Shown in pieces: positions 1 through 12,342 of a DNA stretch of 64,000 nucleotides. A model generated the notes under the pieces. That model made no database searches, was not told where the DNA came from, and worked only from the letters and a program-made list of their open reading frames with translations. A program made the translations under genes and the position numbers. Source of the DNA: Cycas panzhihuaensis. Taxonomy: Eukaryota > Cycadophyta. Each line of letters begins with the position of its first letter. Position 1 is the first letter of the stretch. The stretch is from assembly GCA_023213395.1 (NCBI GenBank), contig CM041465.1, positions 4,216,001-4,280,000 of the forward strand. Direction: 5' to 3'.

Positions 1-909
1 TTAATTCATAAACCCACTTAAGAATTAAAATTTGGTAGTATCTCCTTGGCCCCTTTCTCAATGGGGTTCAGATCTCATTAGACAAATTTATCCTATATCA
101 TCCAATAACCATAAGTTTATTATTACTATATAGAATATTTTACTAAATCGAGCTAGGCCATTCCATTAGTACTAACTATAGGTAAAATTACTGCTACTTT
201 CATTTTTAAATATATTGTTCGTAGGTTTGGGGTACCTGCTATTATCATCGCTAATAATAGATCTTCATTTTATAATCCTCACATGAACAAACTATGTGAT
301 AAATTCTAAATTGCATATAAATTGTCAGCCCAATATCATCTACAAGCAAATGTCCAAGTTGAAGCCTTTAATAAAACGTTGGCTAAGATTTTAGCCAAGA
401 CTATGGTAAACTCATATTATGATTAGCATGCTCAGTAATTTTTGGTATTATGGGCATATCAAACATTAATTAGAAATTCCACTAGTATGACAACTTTCTC
501 TTTGGTCTATGGTGTTGAAGTAATCCTTCCTTTAGAAGTTGAAATTCCTTCATTACGTGTCTCATTAGAGGAATTCACTAATGAAGAGTTTCAAAGAGAA
601 GCATGTCATTTAGAACTAGAGAAAGTCGATGAAACATGTTTATCATCATTACAAAACAACTTGGCTTTTAAAGAAAGAACTCAAGTTGATCACGATAGAT
701 AGCTTAAACCTAGAAAATTTCATATTAGTGAAAAGGTACTAAAGTTAGAGTATCTCTATGAAAAACAACAAAAAAAATCTCCAAAGTGGATTAGACCTTA
801 TTTCATTATTGAAGACTTAGAGAATAAGGCTTATCAGATTTCCACACTAAAGGGTTTAGAATTTAAGAAATCTATTAACTCCTAATTTCTAAGGAAATTC
901 TATGCCTAA
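1..909 (+). pseudogene. Ty3/gypsy integrase, core and C-terminal part (element D), broken
   Basis: Integrase inserts the cDNA into the genome. The remnant reads, across frames, WGSDLI (first catalytic Asp), then YFTK, then a region equivalent to the second-Asp block (degraded), then a block equivalent to the Glu motif, and an open stretch at 442-702 with TTFSLVYGVEVILPLEVEI, a signature of plant gypsy integrases. It ends with a tail (WIRPYFIIEDL, then FLRKFYA and stop) that matches the tails of elements A and B. Stops and at least two frameshifts make it inactive. No chromodomain is seen after the tail. Confidence 0.85.
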
Positions 910-1321
910 TGGCATCATATGTCTACAATGAGGATAAACTATGGCTCCAAAAAATAGCATTATCTAATGAACTAAAACTATGAGTAGTTTCCTTCTTTTG
1001 GATTCTCTTATTTTCCTTTCATTCTCATAAAGTAATATTCTACCAACCATGTAAGGCTACTATCCTATTTTGACATAGGCATTGGTTGTTGGAATTTATC
1101 TTTCATTACTATTTTTTCTTTTTCACTTTTGAACCCTAAACTGAGAAGAGAACATTGGCCCCTAGTTTCATCTTTGATAGTTATTTAGATAAAAACATAT
1201 ATTTTGTTAGTTTTAGTTATCTTTCCAGTTATCTGATTTACCTTTTATATTTTCCCATTTATTTTTGGAGTTTTCTTTTGTATCATATTTCACCTATTTT
1301 TCTTTTTATAACCCTTGGTTC
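910..1321 (+). other. Spacer after integrase in element D
   Basis: AT-rich non-coding sequence. Near 927-944 it carries a short motif (AATGAGGATAAACTATGG) that recurs after integrase or aRNH in A, B and D. The last five bases, GGTTC at 1317-1321, are the left target-site duplication of element C. I see no gene. Confidence 0.6.
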
Positions 1322-1736
1322 TATTAGAGATAGTTAACTTAGGTTAACTATAACTTAATGCTTCATTAGGGATTAATTAATATGTGTAGGTGTGATGGAA
1401 GGATGTGTCTATTTATGAAAAGATATGATGAGGAGGCATGACCATACATGGTACCATTTTAGGGTATATTTATCTATAACTCCTTGGTATTCCAAATCAT
1501 CAACTCAAGATCAATATGATCTCATCATCTTCTCGTGTTCTATCTCACCTCTAAAACTGTGTATTATTTTATATTTAATATATTAAACATTGTGTTGGTG
1601 GGTTTTCACTCTTAGGAGTTTCCCATGATAAATCTAGTGTTCAAGTCCCCTTATGCATGATCCTGACATGTAGTAGTCTCTACCTCTGGTTGGTTTGATA
1701 CCATACCTACAACCTACATACACACATACTCTCACA
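1322..1736 (+). repeat. 5' LTR of copia element C
   Basis: Starts TATTAG, where TG would be canonical, and ends CTCACA. It matches 40032-40437 over its whole length (for example TGAGGAGGCATGAC and CTTAGGAGTTTCCCAT). Both copies begin with TA, so the unusual terminus was probably present in the element when it inserted. Confidence 0.88.
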
Positions 1737-1749
1737 TGGTATTAGAGCC
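1737..1749 (+). promoter_or_regulatory. Primer-binding site of element C
   Basis: TGGTATTAGAGCC lies directly after the 5' LTR and differs at one base from the usual TGGTATCAGAGCC, complementary to the 3' end of initiator methionine tRNA. It primes minus-strand cDNA synthesis in Ty1/copia elements. Confidence 0.88.
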
Positions 1750-2524
1750 TAAGGAAGTAAGGAATGATGTTAGAACTCAGATTTGAGATTGAAAATGAGT
1801 GAATTTATCACTAACTAACCAAATTTAGAGATTAGAGATTATAGATCAAGTTGACACTAAGAAAAGTGGTTGTCCAGAGTTTCAAAATGTATTAGGTACC
1901 TAATATACTTATGACACCAACATTGGAAGTTGTATAGTGATGTTGGACTTTAAATAGAAGCCAGAAAACAATATTAGGATCAGATTGGGTATCACAAAAG
2001 TAATATTGGGAAGGTAAGCATATGTACAACCTAATCAAACATAGTGCAAAGTGAATTTGAAGAAGAATTTACTCTTCTAAGCTCATTCTAAGCAATCTAA
2101 GAGGATTTTGAAGCTAGCCACCACCATTTTTTTGTAAAATTACATCAAAACAAAGAATAATTGAATGAATTAAATATTAAATACCTTGCAATTAAAATTT
2201 TGATCATTCAATATAAATTTAAGAGACATGGATCAATAAATTTATCATCTAAATTTATCTCATGAATATTAATGATATTTCTTTAAAATAGTCATATGCG
2301 AATAGATATTTTAATATTGCAGTAATGCCATTTAGAGGAATCTATCAAAATAACATTAATGTTATTTGAAAATCAATGAATTAATCCAAAGATTGCATAT
2401 GTAATTACAGGTCGATCATGTAGAACAATCAAGTCACCACTATTATTTTGTGATTAAAAAAATCAATAGTAAGACAACTATTATTAGACATTGATGCATA
2501 ATCTGATTATTCATATATCTTATT

Positions 2525-2560
<36 letters not shown>

Positions 2561-2573
2561 TTTAAAATTGAAG
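1750..2573 (+). other. 5' leader of element C, left part
   Basis: AT-rich untranslated leader between primer site and gag. It contains an (AT)n microsatellite at 2527-2558 and is interrupted by element A at 2579. The last bases, TAGAT at 2574-2578, are the left duplication of A. No reading frame of note. Confidence 0.7.
2527..2558. repeat. (AT)16 microsatellite
   Basis: A pure AT dinucleotide run in the leader of element C, about 20 bases before the insertion point of element A. Confidence 0.95.
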
Positions 2574-2578
2574 TAGAT

Positions 2579-5500
2579 TGTTTCCCAACTGTCAGGAATA
2601 GGCATCGATGACACCTCTTAGGTAAGCACAGGTACATTTATGTCCTCACTTCTCATTGGCTTTAGAATGTCATTGAATTGCCATTAGATACACTTTTGCA
2701 TGTTGTTGATTGATTGCATGATTGTTATACTTGGCTTGCCTGCCTACTCATGTTTGCATCTAATACTTTAGGCTATGATGACTCATGACAAATGTCCCAT
2801 GGCTCCTAATGGCCCTCCACCATGCCTCCACATCATCCTCAAGCACTCTTGACTCCCACAACTCATTCTTTACCACCTTTTTAGCATGATGTGATCCCTA
2901 ATGACCCATTTAGGCCTAGTCACCATCCTCACTTGCCACTTGTCTCTTGTTGGGGCCTAGTTACCACCTTTCTTTCACTTCTTATGGTCCCACCAACTCT
3001 TAAAAACCCCTAGACACCGTAACAACTCAATATTTTGGTATTTTGGAGTCTAGGACCCCCCTTTTGGGAGCCTTCTGAGCTCCCCTTTTGTTTTTCTCCT
3101 TGTTTTAAGTGCACTACAACATTGTCTGCGGTACCACGTCAAACTCTGTAGTACCACAAAGTTTGGTAAGATGTGATTGTCCACTCTTAGTTTTTAGCCT
3201 GGCCATGGCTAGTTTCACATTAATTACAAAATTGACACATGGCTCTAGGCTATTTCCTACCCATAGAGATCCCTAATTACCCGGTAGGATAGGGTTGGGT
3301 TTAAAAACCTAAAATTTGGCTCATTTACTCCTCTTCTTCTCCTCTTTTAGAATTTTTTTAGAAAGAAAAAAAGTTCTCTTTAGCTGCCACCTACTCTTCA
3401 CTCTTACCTCTTCTTTCCTTAGGGTAAAAACCCTAAGTCATAGGTCTACAATAGTGGATTTTAGATAGGTCCTTCTCTCAAGCACTCTATCAAGTCATTG
3501 GTATCAAGTTTACTTACAAGTTGCATTCCTTTCTTGCATTGTTGCAAAGATTTCTCATATATTCTTCAAAGGAAACCCTCTTCCCAGCCACCTCATGAGG
3601 TAAAACTATTTCAAACTAGTTTTAGCAAGGTTTTTCAAACCTTCATATTATCTCTTTCCTTTGGCAATAGAGATTTCTTGTATATTTACCTAGTTTTCTT
3701 TGTAAAATTTTTTCATGCACCTCTCTTCTAAAAGGCAAACCCTTCCTATTCTCAGCTTGTTTCCCTCATGCTTTGAGGTTTCTCCTAGGTTCCTATCAAG
3801 AATGTTGAGAGAAAAGGGAGAAAAGAGATTGAGGCTAGGGTTTTGACCCTCTTGGACATCTCCTCTAGGACAACCCTCTACCCTTTATAACCTTTCTCTC
3901 CTTATACCTCTCTTGCATGCCTAGAAACCCTTAAGGGAAGGGATTTCATTGGTTGTAGCATTTGTAGTTTCTTGCAACGCCTATAGCCAGCCTTCATGCA
4001 CCCTTAAAATCTGATTTTTTTTAGCAAGTCCTTGTGGTTTACAAAGTTCTAGCTTCACTTTTGCAAATCTTGCAAAAGTTGCATATTGTGACTATTGCAA
4101 CATTTGTGAATTTTGTATTTTTTGCAACTTTTCCTATTCACAAATCCTATTGTCTTTTCTACTACTTAAGAACCTTAACTTCTTGCTTGATCCATTAGTT
4201 AGAGAACTCAGATGTGTGGAGGTATCTTATTCGGAGGGTTAGTCATTTTGAGGCTACCTTTCTCTCCCTTTTTACTGCCCTTTTTCCCATAGTTGTTGGA
4301 GTATTTTACATGTGTATTAAGTAAACTTTAGATCACATATTATGTTTAGTTAAAAAGCATTTATATAAGATCATATTCTTTTCTTTTGGTAAGCATAACA
4401 CAAATACACAAATGCACATTTATTCCCATGTGTATCTAGTACCCTTGGGAAAGTGAAAACAACTTGCTGTGCAAGCTTCAACTTCTGGAACAAACAAAGG
4501 TTATCATGGGAGGTATACATATTCCTTTTACTTTTTATTTCATTGCTTTGAACCTTCTTTATGAGTAACTCTTTTTTCCTTTTGATTTCTTTTTGCACTA
4601 GTCCTTAGCGAAGGTAAGGAAGCCCTGCCAGTATTTCTCCTATAATACCAATTGTGGTAAGGAGTATTAGGTGGGCAAGAGTGGATCGTTAGGAAAGAGA
4701 AGGGCTCGCTACACCAACCATTCTAGTTCCAGGTACACTCCTTCTTACCCTATCTTCTTACTCACTCCTCTCCCCCTTACTCCTAAGGAAAGGAAAAGAA
4801 AAAGGAAAAGTTGTGTATGTTTTTTTGCTTATAGATTGCTTACTCATGTAGGGGAAGGGATAGTCATCTTGTATGTGTAGGCATTAATCCCACTAGTGGG
4901 GTGGTTCTCTACCATTATTGCATTCCCATTCCCCTCTTCTTGCATGCCTCTCACATCTATTAATGTAAGGGTACAAAAGGTTACAAGTTCCTCTACCACA
5001 ACTTTTTTTCTTCCCTATGTACTACCAGGTTAGCTTACACTAGTTTTTGCATTCTCTTCATATAATTTCCTGCTTTCTTGGTTCCTTTAAAATTTGTAAA
5101 ACTAAAGAGAGAGAGGCAAACATTAAGAGAGAGAGTGATATTATCCTTTCCTTCCCCTCTTAATTCATGACAAGCCAAAAATAACAACACTTCATAACAC
5201 CATCCTATTCATCATAAAACAACACAAAAGATACCTTGCATAACATCCTAAACACCTAGTCATCCACCTAGTGCATTGGTTCCTTAGGAACATCCTCCCA
5301 GGGTGCCCCCTTTAGTAAGACATCATCTTGTCTTACCTCCATTCGAGAGTTGGCCCTTTTCCACCCAACTTCCTCCTTGCACCTTCGCCACCCACCACTC
5401 ATTTATTATTTATAGGTACCCCTTCCTCCATTAGGGCCTACCTCCTCCTTTCCCTCTTTTTTGAGAAAGGTGTCTTCCATCTCAATCCTCCTTCCTTAAC

Positions 5501-5756
5501 CATTTAGGATAGGAGGGTCCCTTTAAGGCTACTCAGTAACCAAGGAAACCCCCTTACTCATTTCAAATATGAGAAAGTGTTCACCATAAGGGAAGGTTTG
5601 TGCACCATTTACGAGTCCTCAAACCTACATTCCAATCCACAGACGCCCTTTATAGGTAATCCTTTTCTTTGCTTCAAAAGATCCTTTAGCCCCGTAGTTG
5701 TTGATTGTATAGGCTCAATCTCCTTATATTTGATGACCCCTAGAGGTGTGCTTCCA
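2579..5756 (+). repeat. 5' LTR of element A
   Basis: Begins TGTTTCCC and ends CTTCCA, followed by the primer site. It matches 33637-36841 throughout, including a TTTAAAAA promoter-like box at about 3300-3307 and a GGTACC-containing module at 3121-3175. It has no coding frame. The 3.2 kb length is typical of the Tat/Ogre branch. Confidence 0.92.
3121..3175. repeat. GGTACC-centred module in the 5' LTR of A
   Basis: Two GTACC-type half-palindromes flanked by CAAACTCTG and CAAAGTTTGG, upstream of the TTTAAAAA box. The same arrangement recurs in the 3' LTR of A (34184-34235), both LTRs of B, and the first intron of the antisense gene in A and B. Confidence 0.65.
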
Positions 5757-5757
5757 C

Positions 5758-5775
5758 TGGTGACCATACTGGGGA
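5758..5775 (+). promoter_or_regulatory. Primer-binding site of element A
   Basis: TGGTGACCATACTGGGGA starts two bases after the LTR. It differs at one base from that of B (TGGCGACCATACTGGGGA). The form resembles the Arg-tRNA-type site of Tat/Ogre elements; I did not identify the exact primer tRNA. Confidence 0.85.
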
Positions 5776-7100
5776 ATTCGTCAATAAAGGGTCTATTCTA
5801 GTTTCCTTTTTGTTGGCACTACCTCTCCTTTGGTAGTCGTTCTCAATTCGTTGATCAACCCCTAACATCTTTCATTATGTCATCCCTCTTTCTTCCAAAT
5901 CTTAAGAAGGACTTGTATGTGAACATTCTCTCATTATTTGTGAGGTCTCCTTCCTTCTTTGGAAGACTTTCCTTATTCTCCCCTTTCGTTATCTAATTCT
6001 AAATCAACTATGGAGGGATTCTCCTTAGAGTGGGTATACCACACCTATGTTTCTAAGACCTAGCAACCTTCAAATTCTTTCAAAGGTCCCAGCCATAAGG
6101 GTGAAGACCCCATCTTCTATCGAGGTGATCAAGAGCACCCACATGTCTATCATCTTTCCATGCATGATGTGGAAACTTCCTCCCCCATGGGGTATTACCA
6201 TCTTAATGACAATGCCTATGAGAATTGCCTTATGGGGTCCACTTCATATAAGGATCTTTCAACCTCATACGAGCAAGTGGGAACCCCTCCCGTGGATGTG
6301 GTGGAAGCACTTAATCAATGCTTCCAAGTGGCTAGCCTCTCACCACCACCCAAATGTTTGGAAAGCATCTTATAAAGTATGGCTCCCTCCTCCTCCATAG
6401 CTACACCCTCACACTCATCCTATTCAGTTTTATTATCCACAATAGGGCCATCCCTCATTGCTTCTTCCTCTTCTAGTGGCCCACATTCTCTAGGGGCCAC
6501 TTGAGGTATGACCACTTCTAAACTTGGGTTGAGTATGCCTCTTCTTTGTCAGGCAACCATGCCTTAGCCAACTGTGGTTCATCCACTTTCCATTAGACCT
6601 AGAGGGCCTATATATCCCCTTACTTCTAGCAGCATGGAACAAATCCTCGCACACCCCTAAACTCAACCTAAGGATTCATCTCTTTACATACCTCCAGGAT
6701 ATACTTCCCAACCATAGGGGAATGGTAAAGGGAATACTCTTCCCATCTATGGGGTGGATCCGTTTCACCCATATGGTGTCATGCCACCCACGGGTAGCCC
6801 ATATAGGAAAAATCTAGTCATGCACCCATCCATTCGTTCTTCTCACACCTCTTCCTATGTGGTGCCTTCACAAGGAGGACAAGCCCCTCTTCAAGGCACC
6901 CTCTCCTAAGTCCCCTTTAAACAAGGGGAATAACCTCAAGGGGGGATGGGTCCTTCCTACCCATCTGCCTCTTTTGTAGTCTCCTCACACTTGAGATTAG
7001 TCCCCTCCCACCAAGTGGGAGGAATTTTATATCCTCTTTTGGGCCAAGTTCCCTAAGGGGGGTTTGGGCACCTTAGCCCACTTCCTCCTTTATCCTTCAT
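5776..7100 (+). pseudogene. Leader and gag N-terminal region of element A, broken
   Basis: From about 6011 the sequence parallels the B frame starting near 10690: MEGFSLEWVYHT in A against MEGYPSHWAYHT in B, then a GDQ-H block and a DVVEA block near 6300. The open piece at 6160-6375 is one segment of it. The following part, about 6400-7100, is proline- and serine-rich like the B copy at 11040-11760. The product should be the N-terminal extension of gag. No known domain is visible, and stops and frameshifts break it. Confidence 0.65.
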
Positions 7101-7116
7101 TGACCTCACAGTTCAA

Positions 7117-7758
7117 CCAAGGGCCTCTCCCTTCATCGACTATAGGTCAACTCCCTTGTCGATCGAGGCATTAAGGACTAACTTACCACCTCATCCTCTT
7201 GATGTACCTAAGGTTGATGGGACCTCTTCTCAAGACCCAATGGAACACGTTAGAAGCTTTTCTATGGTGTGAATTAACTATTGGGCTTATGATCATATCT
7301 TGATGAAACTCTTCCTACATTCTTTACAAGGCAATACCCTCAAGTGGTTTCATCACCTTCCTACACATTCCATCCACTCATTCTAATAGATTGTAGACAA
7401 GTTTATCAATTACTTTAATTTTACTCACCCCTTCGAGAGTGGAATAAAGGCCCTTTATCTCTCAAATAAGGTCATGAGGAAATGAATCATAACTTTGTTA
7501 GGCATTTTCACGATCTCCTCTACTCCACGAACGTAACCCTACTCAAGGAGTTAAAGGGATTTGTTTATAAATGCCCTTTCATCTTGAAGTATATGTTGAG
7601 GTCCTCAAGATGGGGGTAATAACATGTGACTTCATTATAGCTAAATATTTGGCTCTCAAGACTATTAAGATATAGGTGGGTCTCAAGAAACCTCTCAAGT
7701 CATCACAACGATGTGAGGCACCCCCTCCATCTCACAATACTAAAACTCAATAACCTTT
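7117..7758 (+). pseudogene. Gag (capsid) region of element A, broken by stops and by element B
   Basis: Gag forms the virus-like particle. The frame reads IDYRSTPLSIEALRTNL, then PLDVPKVDG, NYWAYDHILMKLFL, and LQGNTLKWFHHL, the typical retrotransposon gag core in which Leu, Trp and Tyr positions match B at 11764-12342. Two adjacent stops (TAA TAG) follow HSIHSF; B has a single TAG at the same codon. Further frameshifts follow. The frame is cut by element B after CCTTT at 7754-7758 and resumes at 22022. Confidence 0.85.
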
Positions 7759-8204
7759 TATTTCCCGGCCTCCAGGAATGGATACGGAGCAATCGACTTA
7801 GGTAAGTGCAGGTATGCTTCTTACCTTATTGTTGTTTCTTTTGTGATGAGTATTTGCTTGCATGCTATGTTTGCGTAGATGGTCCTGTTGTCATCTACAT
7901 CCATTTAGCCTATGATGACTATAGCAGGGGCACATTCCCAGTGAGTGTGACACCCCAGTGGCCGCGTCACTTCCTGCATTCTACCCTACTCACCTTAAGA
8001 CCCATTTGGCTAATGTCATCCTCACTCGTATGATGATCCATCGTTATTTGGTCGACTTATTGCACCTTTGAGTCCCATTGTTGCTTCTTGTGGCTCATTT
8101 GTCTGCTTGTCTACCCCTTGACAGGTGGCCCTGCCCCTCTGAGCCTCTTAGGTCCTTGGCCCATGGTACAGCTAGCTATTTGGGCGGTTGGCCTCTGGTC
8201 CTAC

Positions 8205-8270
8205 ACCGTGGCAGATTTCGCGATACCGCTAAACTTACAGCGGTACCAAAAAATTTACCGCGATACGACT
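8205..8270. repeat. GGTACC-centred module in the 5' LTR of B
   Basis: Contains CGATACCGCTAAACTTACAG, then CGGTACC, then TTTACCGCG. The 3' LTR copy is at about 19760-19825. The same pieces (CTAAACT, GCGGTACC, TTTACCGCGG) occur in the antisense-gene intron at 17410-17515. Confidence 0.65.
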
Positions 8271-8394
8271 GTCATAACTTATTTTTAAAAATTTGCCATG
8301 GCAATTCTCACATTTACTATAGAACTGCCATATGTCTTGCAACTTAACTCACCGCCAACCATGCCCTAATCACTTGATTAGGGTTGAGGTTGGG

Positions 8395-8402
8395 TATTTA
8401 AG
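8395..8402 (+). promoter_or_regulatory. Putative TATA box of the element B LTR
   Basis: TATTTAAG in the context GGTTGGGTATTTAAGTCTCA, repeated in the 3' LTR at 19938-19945. Element A has GGGTTTAAAAACC at the equivalent place. Downstream GATATATAAGG at about 8932 is an alternative, but its 3' LTR copy reads GATACATAAGG. Confidence 0.5.
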
Positions 8403-10463
8403 TCTCACCTAATTCATTTTAGGGATCTTTTGGCTCATTTTTGGAAGGATCATAAGGAAAAATGCCTCATGCTGTTGTTCCTCGCCGCTCACCGCTATTT
8501 CAGGACCTGCAATCACTCTCTAGCACCCAACTCTCCTTTGGTTTGGCTGTGACATCTTCCTAGCCCCTTGCACACCTTGGACAGGGCCTCTTTGAAGAGT
8601 TTCCAGCACTTCCTTTCCCGGGCAGCCATTAAGTAGTCTCAAGTTCAGGCTTTTCCTTCAGCCATCTTAGCAGGGGCTCCATAGTCTTTCTACAGATTTC
8701 TCAGCCTCTTTCCAACAGTTTTTTATAGAGGCAAATGCCTCCCATTTTCTCTATAGGTATTTGTTGGTTTAGGGTCTTTCCTTTACCTAATTTATGCTCA
8801 GGTTTGCATGGTTATTTCTATCTTGTCTTAGCTTGCTTTTGGAGGTTGTTTCTTGCCCTTGCCTTAGACTGTTTTCCTGCTGTTAGGGCCTCTTTTCCTA
8901 CGTTTCATGCCCAGGACAACGGTCAAAAAGGGATATATAAGGTTTGGGATAGAGCTGGGTGGATTCCGTACCACCTTCCACACTCTCTGAGAGGCTTTTT
9001 GCCCTCCAAACCTTCCCTCTTTACCCCATGCTGCTCTTGGAGTGGAGTAAGGGTTTAGTAGGTTATTTCCAGCCACTGAAATCAGTGTTGGCACTTATTG
9101 CAATGCTACTTTGAGGGCTCATTTCCCAAATCTGGGCAATGCATAAGCCCTGGTTACTTTTCTTGGTTCGATCCTCATCTCAACGGTCTAGTTTGCTTCT
9201 CGTAGCACCCCAGTCTTGTTGGGTTTTGATTTGCTTTCTCTTGCATCTCTGCTGTCCCATTTCTAGCCAGCCTTACAGCCATACCCTCGCTGTCTTGTGG
9301 CTTCTTGAGGGAGGGTAGGGTTGCTCCTTGCAGGACGTGGGCCACTCCGAGGCTTACCGACTTACCCACCATTTATTTGGATAGTTTTTTTTATAGTTTA
9401 TTATTGTAATATTGAATGCTAACATATATGTGTTGAGGCTTATGCTTGTTACATACATACATGTGTTGTTAAGATTCTATTTTGTGTTATTAGCACCCTT
9501 TCCTTGGAAAGGGATACTCTCACTTACTTACAGGTACACAGAAGATGCAAAGGACTCATCACTTTCTCTCTCTCTTGCGAGTAAGTGCTTTTGCTTATAT
9601 TTTATTTTAGCATTTCATTTACTGCCATCATTTTCTTTTTTCCTTTCTTGGCACTCTAGTGCCGCTTCCGGGGAAGGTAAAGAAGCCCCACACTTCATCC
9701 TACCATGACCCCTCTCTCTCGCCGTGCTTGGTAAAGCAATCTTGGACACCTTGTGGGAACGCCACTTCTTCAACTGCGTCTCCATTCTGGGTATGTTCTC
9801 TCACTCCATTTCCTTATCTTTTCTTTAGAAGATTTTTGTACAGTAGTAATTAGATAATTTGAAAGGAAAAGGGAAACTAACTCCCTCTTTTGGTTTATAT
9901 TCCGTTTGCTACATTTTATGCATTGTATCTATCATAGGAAAAGGTTCTAGGAAGCTTTCCCTTTTAACCTTTCCCTTCATCTTGTAAACTTCACCCTTGT
10001 CCTATTGACTTGCTATACTTGGTTTAGTTTGCTTGTATGTGTCATAACACCTCCGTTTTGATATTTCCATTCATCCTTCCTCGATTTTCTTCTACCTAGC
10101 CAGATAACCGAGAAGATCATATTTGTAGGTTGCTCACCTGCTTACCCCCTACTTGTTTCCCTCTGCTATAGGGAAACCCTTGAGGGGTTCTCTCCCTTCC
10201 CTTCCATCCATCCAAGGTCAGGAAGACCCTTCTCCTAGATCTACCCAGGCTAATCTTCCACCTCCTCTCTTCTTAACTAAAGTGGGGAACCACCTTTAGG
10301 TAGTTGGGTACCATTTGCAGGTCCCGAACTCGCGCTCTGGCGCACGGGGCACCTTGTGTGGTATTTACCTTGCTCGTAGGTTCTTATCTACACTTGCTAG
10401 TACCATTGACCGCCCTCATTATTCCTACTCAGTTAGGTAGCTATCCCGTAGATGCGCATCCAC

Positions 10464-10481
10464 TGGCGACCATACTGGGGA
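10464..10481 (+). promoter_or_regulatory. Primer-binding site of element B
   Basis: TGGCGACCATACTGGGGA, one base after the LTR end, is close to the TGGCGACTC..CTGGGGA site of plant Tat/Ogre elements, which use an Arg tRNA. It confirms the LTR boundary and the direction of the element. Confidence 0.88.
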
Positions 10482-10596
10482 CCTGCCAGTAAGGGAGCTA
10501 GTTTCCGCTCATTCCTGTTGGTATTGATACCTCCTTGTGGTTTCCTCCTACTTCATTTTCTTTATTGGGAAGCCCCCAACGTGTGGCTAACCTTAT

Positions 10597-11760
10597 ATGC
10601 GATGCTTCTCTCATCGCTTACGTGACTTACCTCCATTGTTAGAAGATCCTGAGTACCGTCCTCTTCCTTCGTTGGATTTTGATTCGACTATGGAGGGATA
10701 CCCTTCTCATTGGGCCTACCACACCTCAGCCTCGGGAACTCACGAGTTTCCCTCTTCTATTCCGGGATCCACCCAGGAGGGTGATGATCCTATTTACTAC
10801 TCGGGTGACCAACACCACCCGCTTGACGCCCTTCCTCCTACCCACGTGATAGAAGGATCCTTTCCTCTTGAGATTTACCACTTCGTTAGTGATCCTTATG
10901 AGGAGCATACCAAGGGATCTACTTCATTTGAGGTCCTGTCTACCTCTTACGATCATGTAAATACCCCTCTCCCCGATGTGGTTGAAGCTTTTAATGAGTG
11001 TCGTTGCGCTATTCATTTTTAACCATATCCTAGATGGTTTAAAGATGCTTTCCGTGGGGGAACCTCTTCCTCGTCTTCTCCTCCCCTGCTTTCTTCATCC
11101 TCATCTACTCCTCCTACAATAACCAATCCCTTCGTGCCTACACATTTGTCCCAATCCTTCCCTATTGTTGTTGCGGGGATGCATGTTACACCTTCTATCC
11201 CTCACCAAAGTCCTAGTGCTTCGGGACCTTCCTGTTGTATGTCCTTCCTTCAGTTGAAGGTTAGCACACCCTTTCCTAGCCAAACTAATGTGCCATCCCC
11301 TAATGTGGTACATACTTCCTCTAGTAGGCCTGTCGGTCCTACTAACCCTTCAGCCATTAGTCATGTGGGACTCGCTCCCACACACCCTCAAAACCAACCT
11401 GGTGGCCCTTCCTTTTACCTCCCCCTAAGGTACACTTCTCAACCTTGAGGGCAAGGTAGAGGGAACCACCTCCTAGCTTATGGAGTGGATCCACTACACC
11501 CATATGGGATTGCCCCACCTACAGGTGGCCCATATGGGTAAAACCCGGTTCCGCATCCCTCTTTTCCACCATCTAGCACAGTCCCTTTTACCATGCCTTC
11601 GCAAGGGAACCTGATCCCTTCTCAAGGCACCTATCCTCAAGCCCCCTTCCAACAAGGGGCATATCCTTAAGGAGGGATGGGTATGCCACCCCCGTCTGCT
11701 CCTTGCTCACTACCTACTACATCATTTGTTGATCCTACGGTCTAGGCAAGGGCACGTCCC
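10597..11760 (+). pseudogene. Gag N-terminal extension of element B
   Basis: An open stretch of 141 codons (10597-11022) in the same frame as gag below. It is acidic and Pro/His/Ser-rich, with MEGYPSHWAYHT and a DVVEAFNEC block also found in element A near 6011-6340. After the stop at 11020 the region to 11760 is low-complexity Pro/Ser-rich with two or more stops; a piece in another frame (11134-11448) is open but matches nothing I know. Tat-type elements often have such an extension before the capsid core. The start codon is uncertain. Confidence 0.6.
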
Positions 11761-11763
11761 ATC

Positions 11764-12342
11764 ATGGACTATAGGTCAACACCTTTATCCATTGAGACAT
11801 TAATAACTAATCTGCAACCTTATCCTCTTGAAGTTCCTAAATTTGACAGAACTTTGTTACAAGACCCAACTGAACACGTGCATAGTTTTTCTATGGTGTG
11901 TATAGACTACTGGGCTTACGACCATATCCTAATGAAATTATTTCTACGATCATTGCAGGGCGACACACTTAAGTGGTTTTATCGCCTCCTTGCCCACTCT
12001 ATCTTTTCATTCTAGCAATTGGTGGATGAATTCATCAACTATTTTGATGTAGCTCATCCATTTGAGAGCAGAATGAAATCTCTTTTATCGCTCAAACAAG
12101 GCCATGATGAGATGAATCGTGACTTTGTGAGGCAATTCCATGACCTTCTTCACTCCACTAAGGCCACATTGCCCGAGGAGTTGAAGAGAGACCTTTTCGT
12201 TAATGCACTTCGTCCCAAAGTACATGTGGAAGTCCTTAAAATGGGGGCGACCACATGTGACTCCATGATCACCAAGTGCTTAGCGTTGGAGGCTATTGAG
12301 ATCTTGTCCAGACTCAAGAAGCCTCTCAAGCCCTCACAGTGA
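11764..12342 (+). pseudogene. Gag (capsid core) of element B, one stop
   Basis: The core of the gypsy-type gag that builds the particle. It reads MDYRSTPLSIETLITNLQ, EVPKFDRTLLQDP, YWAYDHILMKLFLRSLQG, TLKWFYRLL, then after a TAG at 12016-12018 continues in frame with LVDEFINYFDV, SLKQGHDEMNRDFVRQFHDL and ELKRDLFVNALRP. The last two blocks are the hallmark of plant retrotransposon gag (R-F near the end). The TAG sits where A has TAA, probably a Trp codon altered in both. Otherwise this 193-codon stretch is intact. Confidence 0.9.

Larger units (their letters stand above)
7759..10462 (+). repeat. 5' LTR of element B
   Basis: Matches 19310-22021 along its whole length. The first bases are TATTTCC where the 3' LTR has TGTTTCC, a G-to-A change at the terminus. 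It ends GCGCATCCA before the primer site. It contains a GGTACC module (about 8205-8270), a TATTTAAG box, and a second TATA-like site (GATATATAAGG near 8932-8942). Confidence 0.9.

Noticed and set aside
8078-9372. Open frames in the B LTR, repeated at about 19.6-20.9 kb
   Set aside because: They duplicate because the LTR is duplicated; frames differ between copies and no motif is seen.
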